From contig JAPUHN010000137.1 of the NCBI GenBank assembly GCA_027297685.1, positions 1 through 39,420 on the forward strand: 39,420 nucleotides of DNA. The letters run 5' to 3'. Positions 9,651 to 17,515 of the stretch are shown here, piece after piece; the first letter of the stretch is position 1; the number at the start of each line of letters is the position of its first letter. Source of the stretch: Alphaproteobacteria bacterium. Lineage in GTDB: Bacteria; Pseudomonadota; Alphaproteobacteria; UBA6615. The notes under the pieces are model-generated. The model saw nothing but the letters and a program-made list of their open reading frames with translations, made no database searches and was not told the origin of the DNA. Made by a program: the position numbers and the translations under genes.

Positions 9651-11828
9651 TTAACTGCGTGCCCGATTAACCGAGCTCATGGACCGGCCGGCGCGCATGG
9701 CAGTCATAACCTCATTGAGGTGTTTGTTGTTTTCAACTTCGATATCAACCGTCATGTCGAAGAAATCGGGGTTCCGGTTGGTGAATTTGAGGTTCGAGAT
9801 GTTGCCCCCGGACAGAGCGATTATATTCGCCATTTCACCAAGACTACCCGGCTCATTGGCCAAAGTAACGTTCAACCGGCTTACCTGTTTGGCTGCAGCT
9901 TCGTCGTCGGTATCCCACGACACGTCTACCCAGCGTTCGGGACTGTCGGCAAACGCTTCCAGCGTCATGCAATCTATTGTGTGCACGGTGACGCCTTTAC
10001 CGGTCGTGGCAACGCCAACGATGCGATCGCCAGGTAGCGGATAGCAACATTTCGCCAGGTGCACGGCCATTCCTGGAATAAGCCCGTTGATCGGAACCGA
10101 GTGCTCGCTCGCTTTGCTCGACCGGCGTCGCGAACGCCGCAGCGAGAATATCGAACCGCCACCACTCCGTCCGCCCGCCGCATCTTTGTCCGGAAACAGC
10201 ATTCGCGCGACTGCGCGACCGGTGTGGACACCCTGGCCGACCAGGGCGTAGAGGTCCTCAACAGATTCGGCGTGGAACTCGGTGAGCACCCCTGCAAGCT
10301 TATCCTCGTCGAGCTTTTCATCGTGACGCAGAAAGGCCTGCTCGATTATGCCGCGCCCCAGTTCGGAATATTGCAACAGTTGCTGATTGCGCAGGAACCG
10401 GCGTATGCGCGCCCGCGCCTTGCCGGTTATCACCAAGTGTTCCCAATTCGGCGACGGCGTCTGGTTCTCTGAGGTCAGGATCTCTACCTGATCGCCGTTT
10501 TGCAATTGCGTGCGCAGGGGCATATCGCGGCCATTGATCTTTGCGCCGACGCAATGGTCGCCGACTTCGGTGTGGACCGCATAGGCGAAATCGATCGAGG
10601 TTGATCCCCGCGGCAACGCATAGACTTCGCCCTTTGGTGAAAAGCAGAATACCTGGTCCGAGAACATCTCGAGCTTCGTGTGTTCGAGAAAATCCTCCGG
10701 CCCTGCGGCATCGTCGAGAATGTCCAACAATTCCTGCAGCCAACGGTATTGCTTGCCATCGGCGACGCCTTCCGCGGACACCGGACCAGCGCCAAACGCG
10801 CCATACCTCCAATGGGCGGCGACACCACGCTCGGCGATATCGTGCATCGTGCGCGTTCGTATTTGCACTTCGATACGATGTTTCTCCGGCCCAAGAACGC
10901 CGGTGTGGAGCGACTGATACCCGTTTGGCTTGGGGGTCGACATATAATCGCGGAACCGTCCCGGTACTGCGCTGTAGCGGCTGTGAATGATCCCAAGAGT
11001 GCGGTAACAATCGGACACTTCGTCGACGACGATGCGAAATGCCATAATATCTGACAATTGCTCGAATTCGACTTGTTGACGCTGCATCTTGCGCCATATC
11101 GAATAGGGCGATTTTTCCCTACCCGACACCGCGACAGCGATACCTTCGTCGCGCATCACCTGGTTCAGCTCGGTAATGATGCGTTCGACGAGGTTGCCAC
11201 CTTCCTCACGTAAAAAGGTCAATCGGCGGATAATCGAGTCACGCGCGTCGGGGTTAATCTCCGCAAAGGCTAGGTCTTCCAACTCGTCTTTGATGTCATG
11301 CATGCCGATACGCGCGGCGAGAGGTGCGTAAATATCCATCGTTTCCCGCGCGATACGTCGGCGCCGTTCCGGCTCGTTAACATGTTGGATCGTGCGCATG
11401 TTGTGCAGCCGGTCGGCGAGTTTGACCAGCAGCACGCGAATGTCGCGGCTCGTCGCCAGGACAAATTTTCTAAAATTCTCCGCCTGTTTAGCTTTGTTCG
11501 ACTGCAGTTCAAGCCTGGTAAGTTTGGTGACACCGTCAACCAACTGGGCGATTTCATCGCCGAAATTTTCGCGGATATCCGATTCTGTCGTATCGGTATC
11601 TTCAATCGTATCGTGCAAAAGTGCGGTGACAATCGACGCGCCGTCGAGGCGGTAGTTGGTCAGAATATCGGCGACTTCGAGGGGATGGGAAAAATATAAT
11701 GCGCCGGACTCGCGTTTCTGGTCGCCGTGCGCCTTCTTCGAAAAGTCGTAGGCGCGATTCAGCACCGTCGCGTCGAACTTAGGGTCGTACGCTTTGACCC
11801 GCTCCACAAGTTCGTGCTGCCCGACCAT
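9651..11828 (-). CDS. Bifunctional (p)ppGpp synthetase/hydrolase (RelA/SpoT homologue)
   Basis: A long RSH protein, about 725 residues from the ATG at 11828. The N-terminal HD hydrolase domain keeps its metal site (FSHPLEVADIL and LLHDTIEDT). The synthetase domain follows (GREKSPYSIWRKMQ, TPKPNGYQSLHTGV), then a TGS domain and a C-terminal ACT domain. Both catalytic halves look intact, as in the single Rel/SpoT of most alphaproteobacteria. It makes and degrades the alarmone of the stringent response. An earlier in-frame TTG at 11867 exists but lies in the T-run of the upstream terminator. The ATG at 11828 is preceded by AGGAAC at suitable spacing and is the better start. Confidence 0.94.
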   Translation of the reverse strand: MVGQHELVERVKAYDPKFDATVLNRAYDFSKKAHGDQKRESGALYFSHPLEVADILTNYRLDGASIVTALLHDTIEDTDTTESDIRENFGDEIAQLVDGVTKLTRLELQSNKAKQAENFRKFVLATSRDIRVLLVKLADRLHNMRTIQHVNEPERRRRIARETMDIYAPLAARIGMHDIKDELEDLAFAEINPDARDSIIRRLTFLREEGGNLVERIITELNQVMRDEGIAVAVSGREKSPYSIWRKMQRQQVEFEQLSDIMAFRIVVDEVSDCYRTLGIIHSRYSAVPGRFRDYMSTPKPNGYQSLHTGVLGPEKHRIEVQIRTRTMHDIAERGVAAHWRYGAFGAGPVSAEGVADGKQYRWLQELLDILDDAAGPEDFLEHTKLEMFSDQVFCFSPKGEVYALPRGSTSIDFAYAVHTEVGDHCVGAKINGRDMPLRTQLQNGDQVEILTSENQTPSPNWEHLVITGKARARIRRFLRNQQLLQYSELGRGIIEQAFLRHDEKLDEDKLAGVLTEFHAESVEDLYALVGQGVHTGRAVARMLFPDKDAAGGRSGGGSIFSLRRSRRRSSKASEHSVPINGLIPGMAVHLAKCCYPLPGDRIVGVATTGKGVTVHTIDCMTLEAFADSPERWVDVSWDTDDEAAAKQVSRLNVTLANEPGSLGEMANIIALSGGNISNLKFTNRNPDFFDMTVDIEVENNKHLNEVMTAMRAGRSMSSVNRARS

Positions 11829-11865
11829 TGTACGTCTGTTCCTATTTCCGTTCGTGTCTTGGGAC

Positions 11866-11899
11866 AAAAATGCCTGGGCTCACTGTTGCGTGCCCAGGC
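11866..11899 (-). terminator. Intrinsic terminator after rpoZ
   Basis: Read on the minus strand, GCCTGGGC and GCCCAGGC form an 8-bp stem (11872-11879 with 11892-11899) around a 12-nt loop, followed by ATTTTT. It lies between the rpoZ stop and the rsh start, so rsh is either read through or has its own promoter. Confidence 0.75.
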
Positions 11900-11952
11900 T
11901 CACCGTCCATCATTTTAACACCGCGGCCGCCAGGGGCGGGACAGATCGTCGG

Positions 11953-12360
11953 TTAGTCCACGTCCTCTGCGCCTGCCACATCTTCGAAATGCATCTCCGG
12001 AACATCCGAGGCGTTCTCGATTTGGCTGCTTTCCTCGTCGACCGGTTTTCCCGCGTCGACACCGGCCACATGACTGTCGGATTCAAGTAACTCAACGAGT
12101 TCTTCACCCTCCTCTTCCTCGGGAAGGTCGAACTCCACATGGCGCTGTTGGCTCTGCACCAGCGCGTTTTCCAATTCATCGAGGTTCACTGTCTCGTCGG
12201 CGATTTCGCGCAAAGCGATGACGGGGTTCTTATCGTTATCGGCTTCGACGGTCAGCGGCGATCCAGCTAAAATTTCGCGTGCGCGCTGCGCAGAGAGCAT
12301 GACCAATTTGAATCGGTTTGGAACTTTATCAACACAATCTTCAACGGTTACCCGAGCCAT
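11953..12360 (-). CDS. rpoZ: RNA polymerase omega subunit
   Basis: 135 residues. The N-terminal 65 residues are a canonical omega ([42 protein letters not shown]). Omega assists folding and assembly of the beta' subunit and in many bacteria mediates ppGpp binding. The remaining ~65 residues form a very acidic, low-complexity tail rich in Glu and Asp, longer than in enterobacterial omega (91 residues). The start has a GGAG-type ribosome-binding site. It lies upstream of rsh, an arrangement widely seen in proteobacteria. Confidence 0.93.
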   Translation of the reverse strand: MARVTVEDCVDKVPNRFKLVMLSAQRAREILAGSPLTVEADNDKNPVIALREIADETVNLDELENALVQSQQRHVEFDLPEEEEGEELVELLESDSHVAGVDAGKPVDEESSQIENASDVPEMHFEDVAGAEDVD

Positions 12361-12503
12361 TTAGTATATCTCCAAATCACGGTATTGAAATTTACTCGTA
12401 TATAAGGCGAAAAGTACGGTCTGCCAACAAGTTATGACGCTTTTCGATCACAACCAACGCTGTTTCTGGCTAGATTTGGCTATTCCGATCGGCTGCTGCC
12501 CAA

Positions 12504-13019
12504 CTAAACCGAAACATCGTGCAACTCAACGTCAGCGCCATCGGATGCGGCTTCCGCCATCTCCAAAGCACTCAGCCCCAGTTTCGGATGGCGCCAAGCC
12601 GGGTCGATATCGCATATCGGGCGCAGCACGAAGGACCGTTGCGCCAGGCGCGGATGGGGCAATATTGGCGGCGATTTCGTGCATATGAGATCGCCGTAGG
12701 CGAGCAGATCCAGGTCGATTTCACGCGCTGCATTGGCGACCGAGCGGCGGCGCCCGAAATCGCGCTCGATCGCGTGGAGCAATTCCAAAAGCGCTTCCGG
12801 CTTCAGATCGGTTTCGACGGCAGCAACTGCGTTGATAAATCGTGGCTGGTCGGACGATGGTACCGGCGCAGAAGAGTACCAACGGGAACGCTTAACAACG
12901 TATACCTCGCGGCCCGAAAGCTCTTCGAGCGCTGCCTCCAGTGTCTTTTTCGGTGGCCCGAACCGAGTGCTTGGCAAGTTGGCGCCAAGGCCAATCAGGA
13001 TCATGCGTTGTTTCATCAT
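12504..13019 (-). CDS. folK: 2-amino-4-hydroxy-6-hydroxymethyldihydropteridine pyrophosphokinase
   Basis: About 171 residues. HPPK motifs are present: MILIGLGANLPS at the start, RSRWYSSAPVP, FINAVAAVET and REIDLDLLAYGD, followed by PHPRLAQRSFVLRPI. The enzyme pyrophosphorylates the pterin precursor of folate. I chose the ATG at 13019, preceded by GAAGAGGTC on the minus strand. An in-frame start at 13061 would add residues not seen in the family, and an ATG at 13004 is a close alternative. It is divergent from the NYN-domain gene and precedes rpoZ on the minus strand. Confidence 0.92.
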   Translation of the reverse strand: MMKQRMILIGLGANLPSTRFGPPKKTLEAALEELSGREVYVVKRSRWYSSAPVPSSDQPRFINAVAAVETDLKPEALLELLHAIERDFGRRRSVANAAREIDLDLLAYGDLICTKSPPILPHPRLAQRSFVLRPICDIDPAWRHPKLGLSALEMAEAASDGADVELHDVSV

Positions 13020-13171
13020 GCCCGTCTGACCTCTTCCCGAAAGTAAGGCAATAGACAACAACCGTCGGGCACGCTAATTAATTGTGTAGGGCGAGTTTGC
13101 GCTGCTCTTTACTACGACCTCGATATTCGTATTTTAATTAAGTTATTAATTTAAACAGGGGACCTAATACT

Positions 13172-13813
13172 ATGTTTTATAACAATGAACGGATTGCCGT
13201 ATTCATCGATGGAGCGAACCTCTACGCCACCGCGAAAGCCTTGGATTTCGATATCGACTATAAAAAACTGCTAGCGCTTTTCAAATCCAAGGCGACACTG
13301 GTCCGCGCTTACTATTATACGGTCTTGATCGAGGACCAAGAATATTCGCCGATTCGCCCGTTGGTCGATTGGCTTGATTACAACGGCTACACCCTGATTA
13401 CCAAGCCGGCAAAGGAATTCACCGATTCCAGCGGCCGGCGGCGGATTCGCAATTCGATCGATGTTGAACTGGCAGTCGATGTCATGGAAATCGCTGGCAA
13501 GGTCGACCACGTCGTGCTGTTGACCGGCGATGGCGGATATCGCCGGTTGATCGAAGCCGTACAGCGCCAAGGAACGCGGGTAACAATCATCAGCACCGTG
13601 TCCGTCAGCCCGCCCATGGCGGCCGATGAGATTCGCCGTCAGGCGGACAATTTTGTCGATCTTGCCAGTTTGCGCGGAGAAATTTCGCGCCAACACAGCG
13701 GCGCGCGTCCCGCCCGCAACGACGATGATTACGAGGAAGGAGACGACGATTACGAAGACGATTTTGACGACGAAGACAGCTACGAAGACGACGAGATTGC
13801 CGAAACGGCCTGA
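13172..13813 (+). CDS. NYN/PIN-like domain protein of the LabA/DUF88 family
   Basis: 213 residues. The first ~165 form a NYN domain with the expected acidic residues: IAVFIDGANLYATAK at the N terminus, DVELAVDVMEIA in the middle, and LLTGDGGYRRLIEAVQRQG. NYN domains are PIN-like predicted ribonucleases; LabA-type members in alphaproteobacteria have no well-established substrate that I know of. The last ~30 residues are almost pure Asp, Glu and Tyr, a polyanionic tail. The gene is expressed away from folK across an AT-rich 110-bp spacer and is followed 5 bp later by a uracil-DNA glycosylase gene, suggesting co-transcription. Domain call secure, role unknown. Confidence 0.85.
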   Translation: MFYNNERIAVFIDGANLYATAKALDFDIDYKKLLALFKSKATLVRAYYYTVLIEDQEYSPIRPLVDWLDYNGYTLITKPAKEFTDSSGRRRIRNSIDVELAVDVMEIAGKVDHVVLLTGDGGYRRLIEAVQRQGTRVTIISTVSVSPPMAADEIRRQADNFVDLASLRGEISRQHSGARPARNDDDYEEGDDDYEDDFDDEDSYEDDEIAETA

Positions 13814-13818
13814 CGGCA

Positions 13819-14463
13819 GTGCTGCAGCCTGAAATCGACTGTGCGTTGTGTCCTCGCCTGGTCGAGTTTCGAACTCAAAATCAGTCAAAATATCCCGATT
13901 TTCACAATGCACCCGTTCAAAGCTTTGGCACCCTGGACGCGCGTTTGCTGATTATCGGGCTGGCGCCGGGGCTTAAGGGCGCCAACCAGACCGGTCGGCC
14001 GTTCACCGGCGACTTTGCCGGCGACTTGCTCTACGCCACTTTGCTGAAATTTGGCTTCGCCGAAGGCCAGTATGGCGCGCAGCCGAATGACGGTCTGCGC
14101 TTGGTCGATTGCCGAGTGACCAACGCGGTGCGCTGCGTACCACCGGAAAACAAACCGGTGGGCGCGGAAGTCGCTGCATGCCGTCCGTTTTTGCAAAGCG
14201 AAATCGCGGCGATGACCAATTTGCGTGCTGTCGTTGCGCTGGGCGGCCTCGGCCACAATGCGTTCTTGGCCGGGCTCGAAGTCAAGAAAAGCGCCTATCC
14301 GTTCGCCCATTGCGCGGTTCACGAGGTGGCTACGGGCGGACGCGTCCTAATGCTTACCGACAGCTACCACTGCTCGCGCTATAACACCAACACCGGCCGC
14401 TTGACGACGGCGATGTTCGAAGCAGTCTTTGCAAGCGTCCGGTTGACCTTAGATTCCCAGTGA
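13819..14463 (+). CDS. Uracil-DNA glycosylase, family 5 (UDGb) type
   Basis: 214 residues from a GTG start 5 bp after the NYN gene. Motifs fit family 5 enzymes: a CxxC pair near the N terminus (CALCPRL), part of a 4Fe-4S site; motif A as GLAPGLKGANQTGRPFTGD; and the C-terminal motif as SYHCSRYNTNTGRLT. In most relatives the last reads HPS-x-N; here it is HCS, a substitution next to the DNA-contacting His. These enzymes excise uracil and other deaminated bases to start base-excision repair. Its TGA stop overlaps a GTG that begins the GNAT remnant. Confidence 0.87.
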   Translation: MLQPEIDCALCPRLVEFRTQNQSKYPDFHNAPVQSFGTLDARLLIIGLAPGLKGANQTGRPFTGDFAGDLLYATLLKFGFAEGQYGAQPNDGLRLVDCRVTNAVRCVPPENKPVGAEVAACRPFLQSEIAAMTNLRAVVALGGLGHNAFLAGLEVKKSAYPFAHCAVHEVATGGRVLMLTDSYHCSRYNTNTGRLTTAMFEAVFASVRLTLDSQ

Positions 14464-14640
14464 CGGTTCACATCCGTCGCGCGGCCCCCTATGAGGTCCA
14501 TCGCCCGATTCAGAGTAGTTTCCGACCCCCACGCCGCGCCGTTTTATGAACGAACGGGTGCGCTTAAAACGGGGCTGGAGGAATCGTCACTGGTTCCGGG
14601 GCGCTATCTGCCTGTTTACGAGTACAGCGCCGGTGACTGA
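14460..14640 (+). pseudogene. GNAT acetyltransferase remnant with a large internal deletion
   Basis: GTG at 14460 overlaps the stop of the glycosylase gene and opens a frame reading V-T-V-H-I-R-R-A-A-P-Y-E-V, a typical GNAT N terminus. By about 14510-14520 the signal changes frame: from 14518 to the TGA at 14638 another frame reads VSDPHAAPFYERTGA and ends in VPGRYLPVYEYSAGD, a typical GNAT C terminus. Roughly 90-100 central residues, including the acetyl-CoA-binding core, are missing. The simplest reading is an internal deletion with frame shift. Intact GNATs are about 150-170 residues. Nothing else explains this 190-bp gap. Confidence 0.7.
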
Positions 14641-14657
14641 ACTTAGACATTTGGCCG

Positions 14658-15638
14658 TTACACCGGAATTATTTCCTGATCGATGGCGCCAAACACCGAC
14701 TGGTTATTGGCGTCGAACATTTCGATGGTCGCCCGGTCGCCGTATTGCATGAACGAAGTTTTCTGACGGCCTTCATCGATCTGTTGCACGATTCTGAGCT
14801 CCGCCAGACAGGCGACTCCGGTTCCCGGATCCCGGTTCGAAATCGCCCCCGAACCAATCAAGGTGCCAGCGCACAGCGGCCGCGTTTTGGCGGCGTGAGC
14901 GATCAAATGGGTAAAATCAAAATCCATATCAACACCACAATTGGGCATGCCGATCGGGGCTTGGTTGAGCTTCACCACCATGTCCAGATGTACCTTGCGG
15001 CCATCCCACGCATCGCCCAACTCATCTGGTGTAACGGCTACCGGCGAAAGTGACGAGCGCGGTTTGCCATGGAAGTATCCGAGGCCGAAGTTGAGCTCGT
15101 CGGGAATTAATGTGCGCAAACTGACATCGTTGATTAAGACAAACAGCTTGATGTGTTGTGCCGCGTTTTCACGCCTCACCGCCATCGGGACGTCATCGAC
15201 AATCACCCCGACTTCGGCCTCCATGTCGACGCCCAACTCGGGATCGGCGACAGGTATGGCGCCGGTTGGCCGGAGAAATCCGTCGCTGACCGCTTGATAC
15301 ATAAGCGGGACCTCGCGAAGTTTTGGCGTCAATTTTGCGCCGCGGGCTTTACGGAATAGTTCGACATGGTTGAGGTAGGCGCTACCATCGACAAATTGAT
15401 ATGTCCGCGGCAGCGGCGATTCGAGCGCTTCGGGATCGTAATCGCGCAGTCCATCGGCGATGCCGGCATTGACGGCCTCGGATAATTGCGCCAAGCGCGG
15501 TACCGCATCGGTCCACATCTCCAGCGCGATCTGCAGAGTTCGCGCCACCGCGGAGGCGGGTGCCATTTTGGTTAAATCGTGAGAAACGACGGCCAAAGTT
15601 CCGTCGCGGCTACCATCTTTCAGAGTCGCCAGTTTCAT
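14658..15638 (-). CDS. Fumarylacetoacetate hydrolase family protein
   Basis: 326 residues with FAH-fold motifs in the C-terminal two thirds: DPELGVDMEAEVGVIVDDVP (metal-binding acidic residues), LFVLINDVSLR, and CAGTLIGSGAISNRDPG. The family hydrolyses C-C bonds of diketo acids. Lying 90 bp after hpd and read in the same direction, it most likely cleaves fumarylacetoacetate or a related ring-opened product in tyrosine/homogentisate breakdown. Homogentisate dioxygenase is not in the window. The start has a GGAG ribosome-binding site at suitable spacing. Family secure; exact substrate inferred from context. Confidence 0.85.
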   Translation of the reverse strand: MKLATLKDGSRDGTLAVVSHDLTKMAPASAVARTLQIALEMWTDAVPRLAQLSEAVNAGIADGLRDYDPEALESPLPRTYQFVDGSAYLNHVELFRKARGAKLTPKLREVPLMYQAVSDGFLRPTGAIPVADPELGVDMEAEVGVIVDDVPMAVRRENAAQHIKLFVLINDVSLRTLIPDELNFGLGYFHGKPRSSLSPVAVTPDELGDAWDGRKVHLDMVVKLNQAPIGMPNCGVDMDFDFTHLIAHAAKTRPLCAGTLIGSGAISNRDPGTGVACLAELRIVQQIDEGRQKTSFMQYGDRATIEMFDANNQSVFGAIDQEIIPV

Positions 15639-15652
15639 GAGGTCTCCTAACC

Positions 15653-15677
15653 CACTGAAAACACATCGTATTCAGTG
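15653..15677 (-). other. Inverted repeat between hpd and the FAH-family gene
   Basis: CACTGAA (15653-15659) and TTCAGTG (15671-15677) form a perfect 7-bp inverted repeat around 11 bases, ending just upstream of the FAH gene ribosome-binding site. There is no T-run, so it is not an intrinsic terminator. It may be an operator half-site pair or an mRNA-stability hairpin. Confidence 0.4.
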
Positions 15678-15728
15678 TCGTCTGGCACTCTGGGATTTTG
15701 TGCCAATACAAGGGTACCGCACAAATAG

Positions 15729-16844
15729 TTAGTCGGTGTTTAACACACCGCGGCGAATTTGATCCTCCTCGATCGCCACAAATAGGGCTTGGAAATTGCC
15801 CTCGCCGAAACCCTCGTTGCCTTCACGCTTAATCAGCTCAAAGAAGATTGGACCAATGACCGTATCGGTGAAAATTTGCAGCAACAGCCCCTGCCCTTCG
15901 GTCGGCGCGCCGTCGACCAGAATCCGGTCCTGGCGCAAGCGTTCGATATTCTGGCCGTGGCCGGGAAGCCGCTCGTCGAGCTTGTCGTAGTAAGTATCGG
16001 GTGTGTCGAGGAACTTTACTCCGCGTCCGGCCAATGTTTCGACGGTGGCGAATATATCATTGGTGCCGAGCGCTATGTGCTGAATGCCCTCGCCGTGATA
16101 GTCGCGCAGATACTCCGCAATCTGACTCTTGTCGTCGGCCGATTCATTAATCGGGATGCGGATTTTACCGTCGGGACTGGTCATCGCGCGCGAACGGAGA
16201 CCGGTCACCTTACCTTCGATATCGAAGTAGTGGACCTCGCGGAAGTTAAAGACGCTCTCATAGAACCCCGACCACATATCCATGTTGCCCTGATACACAT
16301 TGTGAGTCAGGTGATCGATATAGGTGAGACCAACATCGCGTTTGGCCATATCGGCGCCATCTATTGGCACGAAGTCGACGTCGTAAATCGAGCCCTTGTC
16401 GTCGTAGCGGTCGACCAGATAAAGACGGCTATGGCCGATGCCGTGGAGGGTCGGAATGTTCAACTCCATTGGCCCGACATGGTTGGGCACAGCAGTTGCG
16501 CCACGTTCCAACGCGAGTTTGTAGGCACGGGCCGCATCGTCTACCCGAAACGCCATTGCGCAGGCACTCGGTCCATGTTGCTTAGCGAAATCGGCGGCAA
16601 AGCTGCCCGGTTCGTTGTTGAGGATGAAGTTAACTGAACCCTGCCGGTAGTGAACGACGTCCTTCGAGCGGTGGCGGGCGACCGCTGTGAAGCCCATCGA
16701 TTCGAAGACTGCGCCAAGCTCGTCTGGCTCGGTCGAGCAATATTCGACGAATTCGAATCCATCAGTACCCAGTGGGTTCTCCCACAAATTCTGTCGATCC
16801 GAGGATTGGCTCGCACCGGTAGTTGAGGTCATGGAGGTCTCCAT
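15729..16844 (-). CDS. hpd: 4-hydroxyphenylpyruvate dioxygenase
   Basis: 371 residues, two vicinal-oxygen-chelate domains. The Fe(II) ligands are visible in the C-terminal domain: His178 in IDHLTHNVYQG, His256 in GEGIQHIAL and Glu336 in IFFELIKREG. The conserved GQGLLLQIFT stretch is also there. The enzyme converts 4-hydroxyphenylpyruvate to homogentisate in tyrosine catabolism. It is divergent from a MarR regulator, with a palindromic site in the 94-bp gap, and is followed by an FAH-family hydrolase, so a small regulated catabolic unit is likely. A second Met at residue 5 is an alternative start. Confidence 0.95.
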   Translation of the reverse strand: METSMTSTTGASQSSDRQNLWENPLGTDGFEFVEYCSTEPDELGAVFESMGFTAVARHRSKDVVHYRQGSVNFILNNEPGSFAADFAKQHGPSACAMAFRVDDAARAYKLALERGATAVPNHVGPMELNIPTLHGIGHSRLYLVDRYDDKGSIYDVDFVPIDGADMAKRDVGLTYIDHLTHNVYQGNMDMWSGFYESVFNFREVHYFDIEGKVTGLRSRAMTSPDGKIRIPINESADDKSQIAEYLRDYHGEGIQHIALGTNDIFATVETLAGRGVKFLDTPDTYYDKLDERLPGHGQNIERLRQDRILVDGAPTEGQGLLLQIFTDTVIGPIFFELIKREGNEGFGEGNFQALFVAIEEDQIRRGVLNTD

Positions 16845-16905
16845 CGTTGACCGTTTAGCGGGTCAGGGTTCGCCGGTTGACCGATCGCCGCGATAGCCCT
16901 AATTT

Positions 16906-16923
16906 TAGTTTCATATGTAACTA
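16906..16923. promoter_or_regulatory. Near-palindromic MarR-type operator between hpd and marR
   Basis: TAGTTTCATATGTAACTA reads the same on both strands except for one symmetric pair of positions (16 of 18 match). Its length, AT-rich symmetric form and position between a MarR gene and a divergent catabolic gene fit a MarR-family operator controlling both. Binding is inferred, not shown. Confidence 0.6.
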
Positions 16924-16938
16924 TTTCAAGGGCGTTCT

Positions 16939-17430
16939 ATGGACTCTGGAAACAAACATCCGAAAGAACCGGATTCGCAATTGGTGCTGGAGCAGTTTTT
17001 GCCCTACCAGCTTTCGATATTGTCCAACACGGTGAGCAACACAATAGCCCGGGAGTACCGAGATTTATTCGGGTTGAGCATTCCGGAATGGCGGGTCATG
17101 GCGGTTCTAGGCCGGTTCGGCCCGCTAACGGCGAGCGAAGCCTGTGATCGAACCGCCATGGACAAGGTAACCGTAAGCCGCGCGGTCGCCCGGCTGATTG
17201 AGCTAAAGCAGGTCCGGCGTGATACTGACCCGAACGACCGGCGGCGGTCGATCCTGAAACTGACCGCACGCGGTGTGCGCACGCACCGGCAAATCGTTCC
17301 CATAGCCCGCGGCCACGAATCCGAATTGGCGGCAGCGCTTACCCAGAAAGAACGCCGTAGCCTCGATGCTCTGTTGGCAAAGCTTCAACGGCGGGCCAGT
17401 GAGATTGCCTCTCAAGAGAGCACGGCATGA
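16939..17430 (+). CDS. MarR family transcriptional regulator
   Basis: 163 residues with a winged helix-turn-helix: an N-terminal dimerisation helix region (LPYQLSILSNTVSNTIAREY), a recognition region (LTASEACDRTAMDKVTVSRA) and a wing with DPNDRRRSILKLTARG, the MarR signature. The ligand is unknown; being divergent from hpd suggests an aromatic intermediate of tyrosine breakdown. It probably represses hpd and itself through the palindrome at 16906-16923. The downstream methyltransferase starts 85 bp later and may be co-transcribed. Confidence 0.9.
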   Translation: MDSGNKHPKEPDSQLVLEQFLPYQLSILSNTVSNTIAREYRDLFGLSIPEWRVMAVLGRFGPLTASEACDRTAMDKVTVSRAVARLIELKQVRRDTDPNDRRRSILKLTARGVRTHRQIVPIARGHESELAAALTQKERRSLDALLAKLQRRASEIASQESTA

Positions 17431-17515
17431 GCGCCCGAATGAGCGTGGAAAATCGAGCGTCGACCCTATCGCCTGCAAAATCGAACGGTTCTCACATTTT
17501 CATAGGTAGATCGTG

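Noticed and set aside
10318-11097. 259-codon open frame overlapping rsh on the same strand in another frame
   Set aside because: The rsh frame carries all the conserved synthetase and TGS motifs across this stretch; the other frame is Arg/Ser-rich shadow sequence.
15789-16637. 282-codon open frame on the plus strand opposite hpd
   Set aside because: It lies wholly antisense to a clear hpd gene, has no recognisable domain and no ribosome-binding site; it is a by-product of GC-rich codon use.
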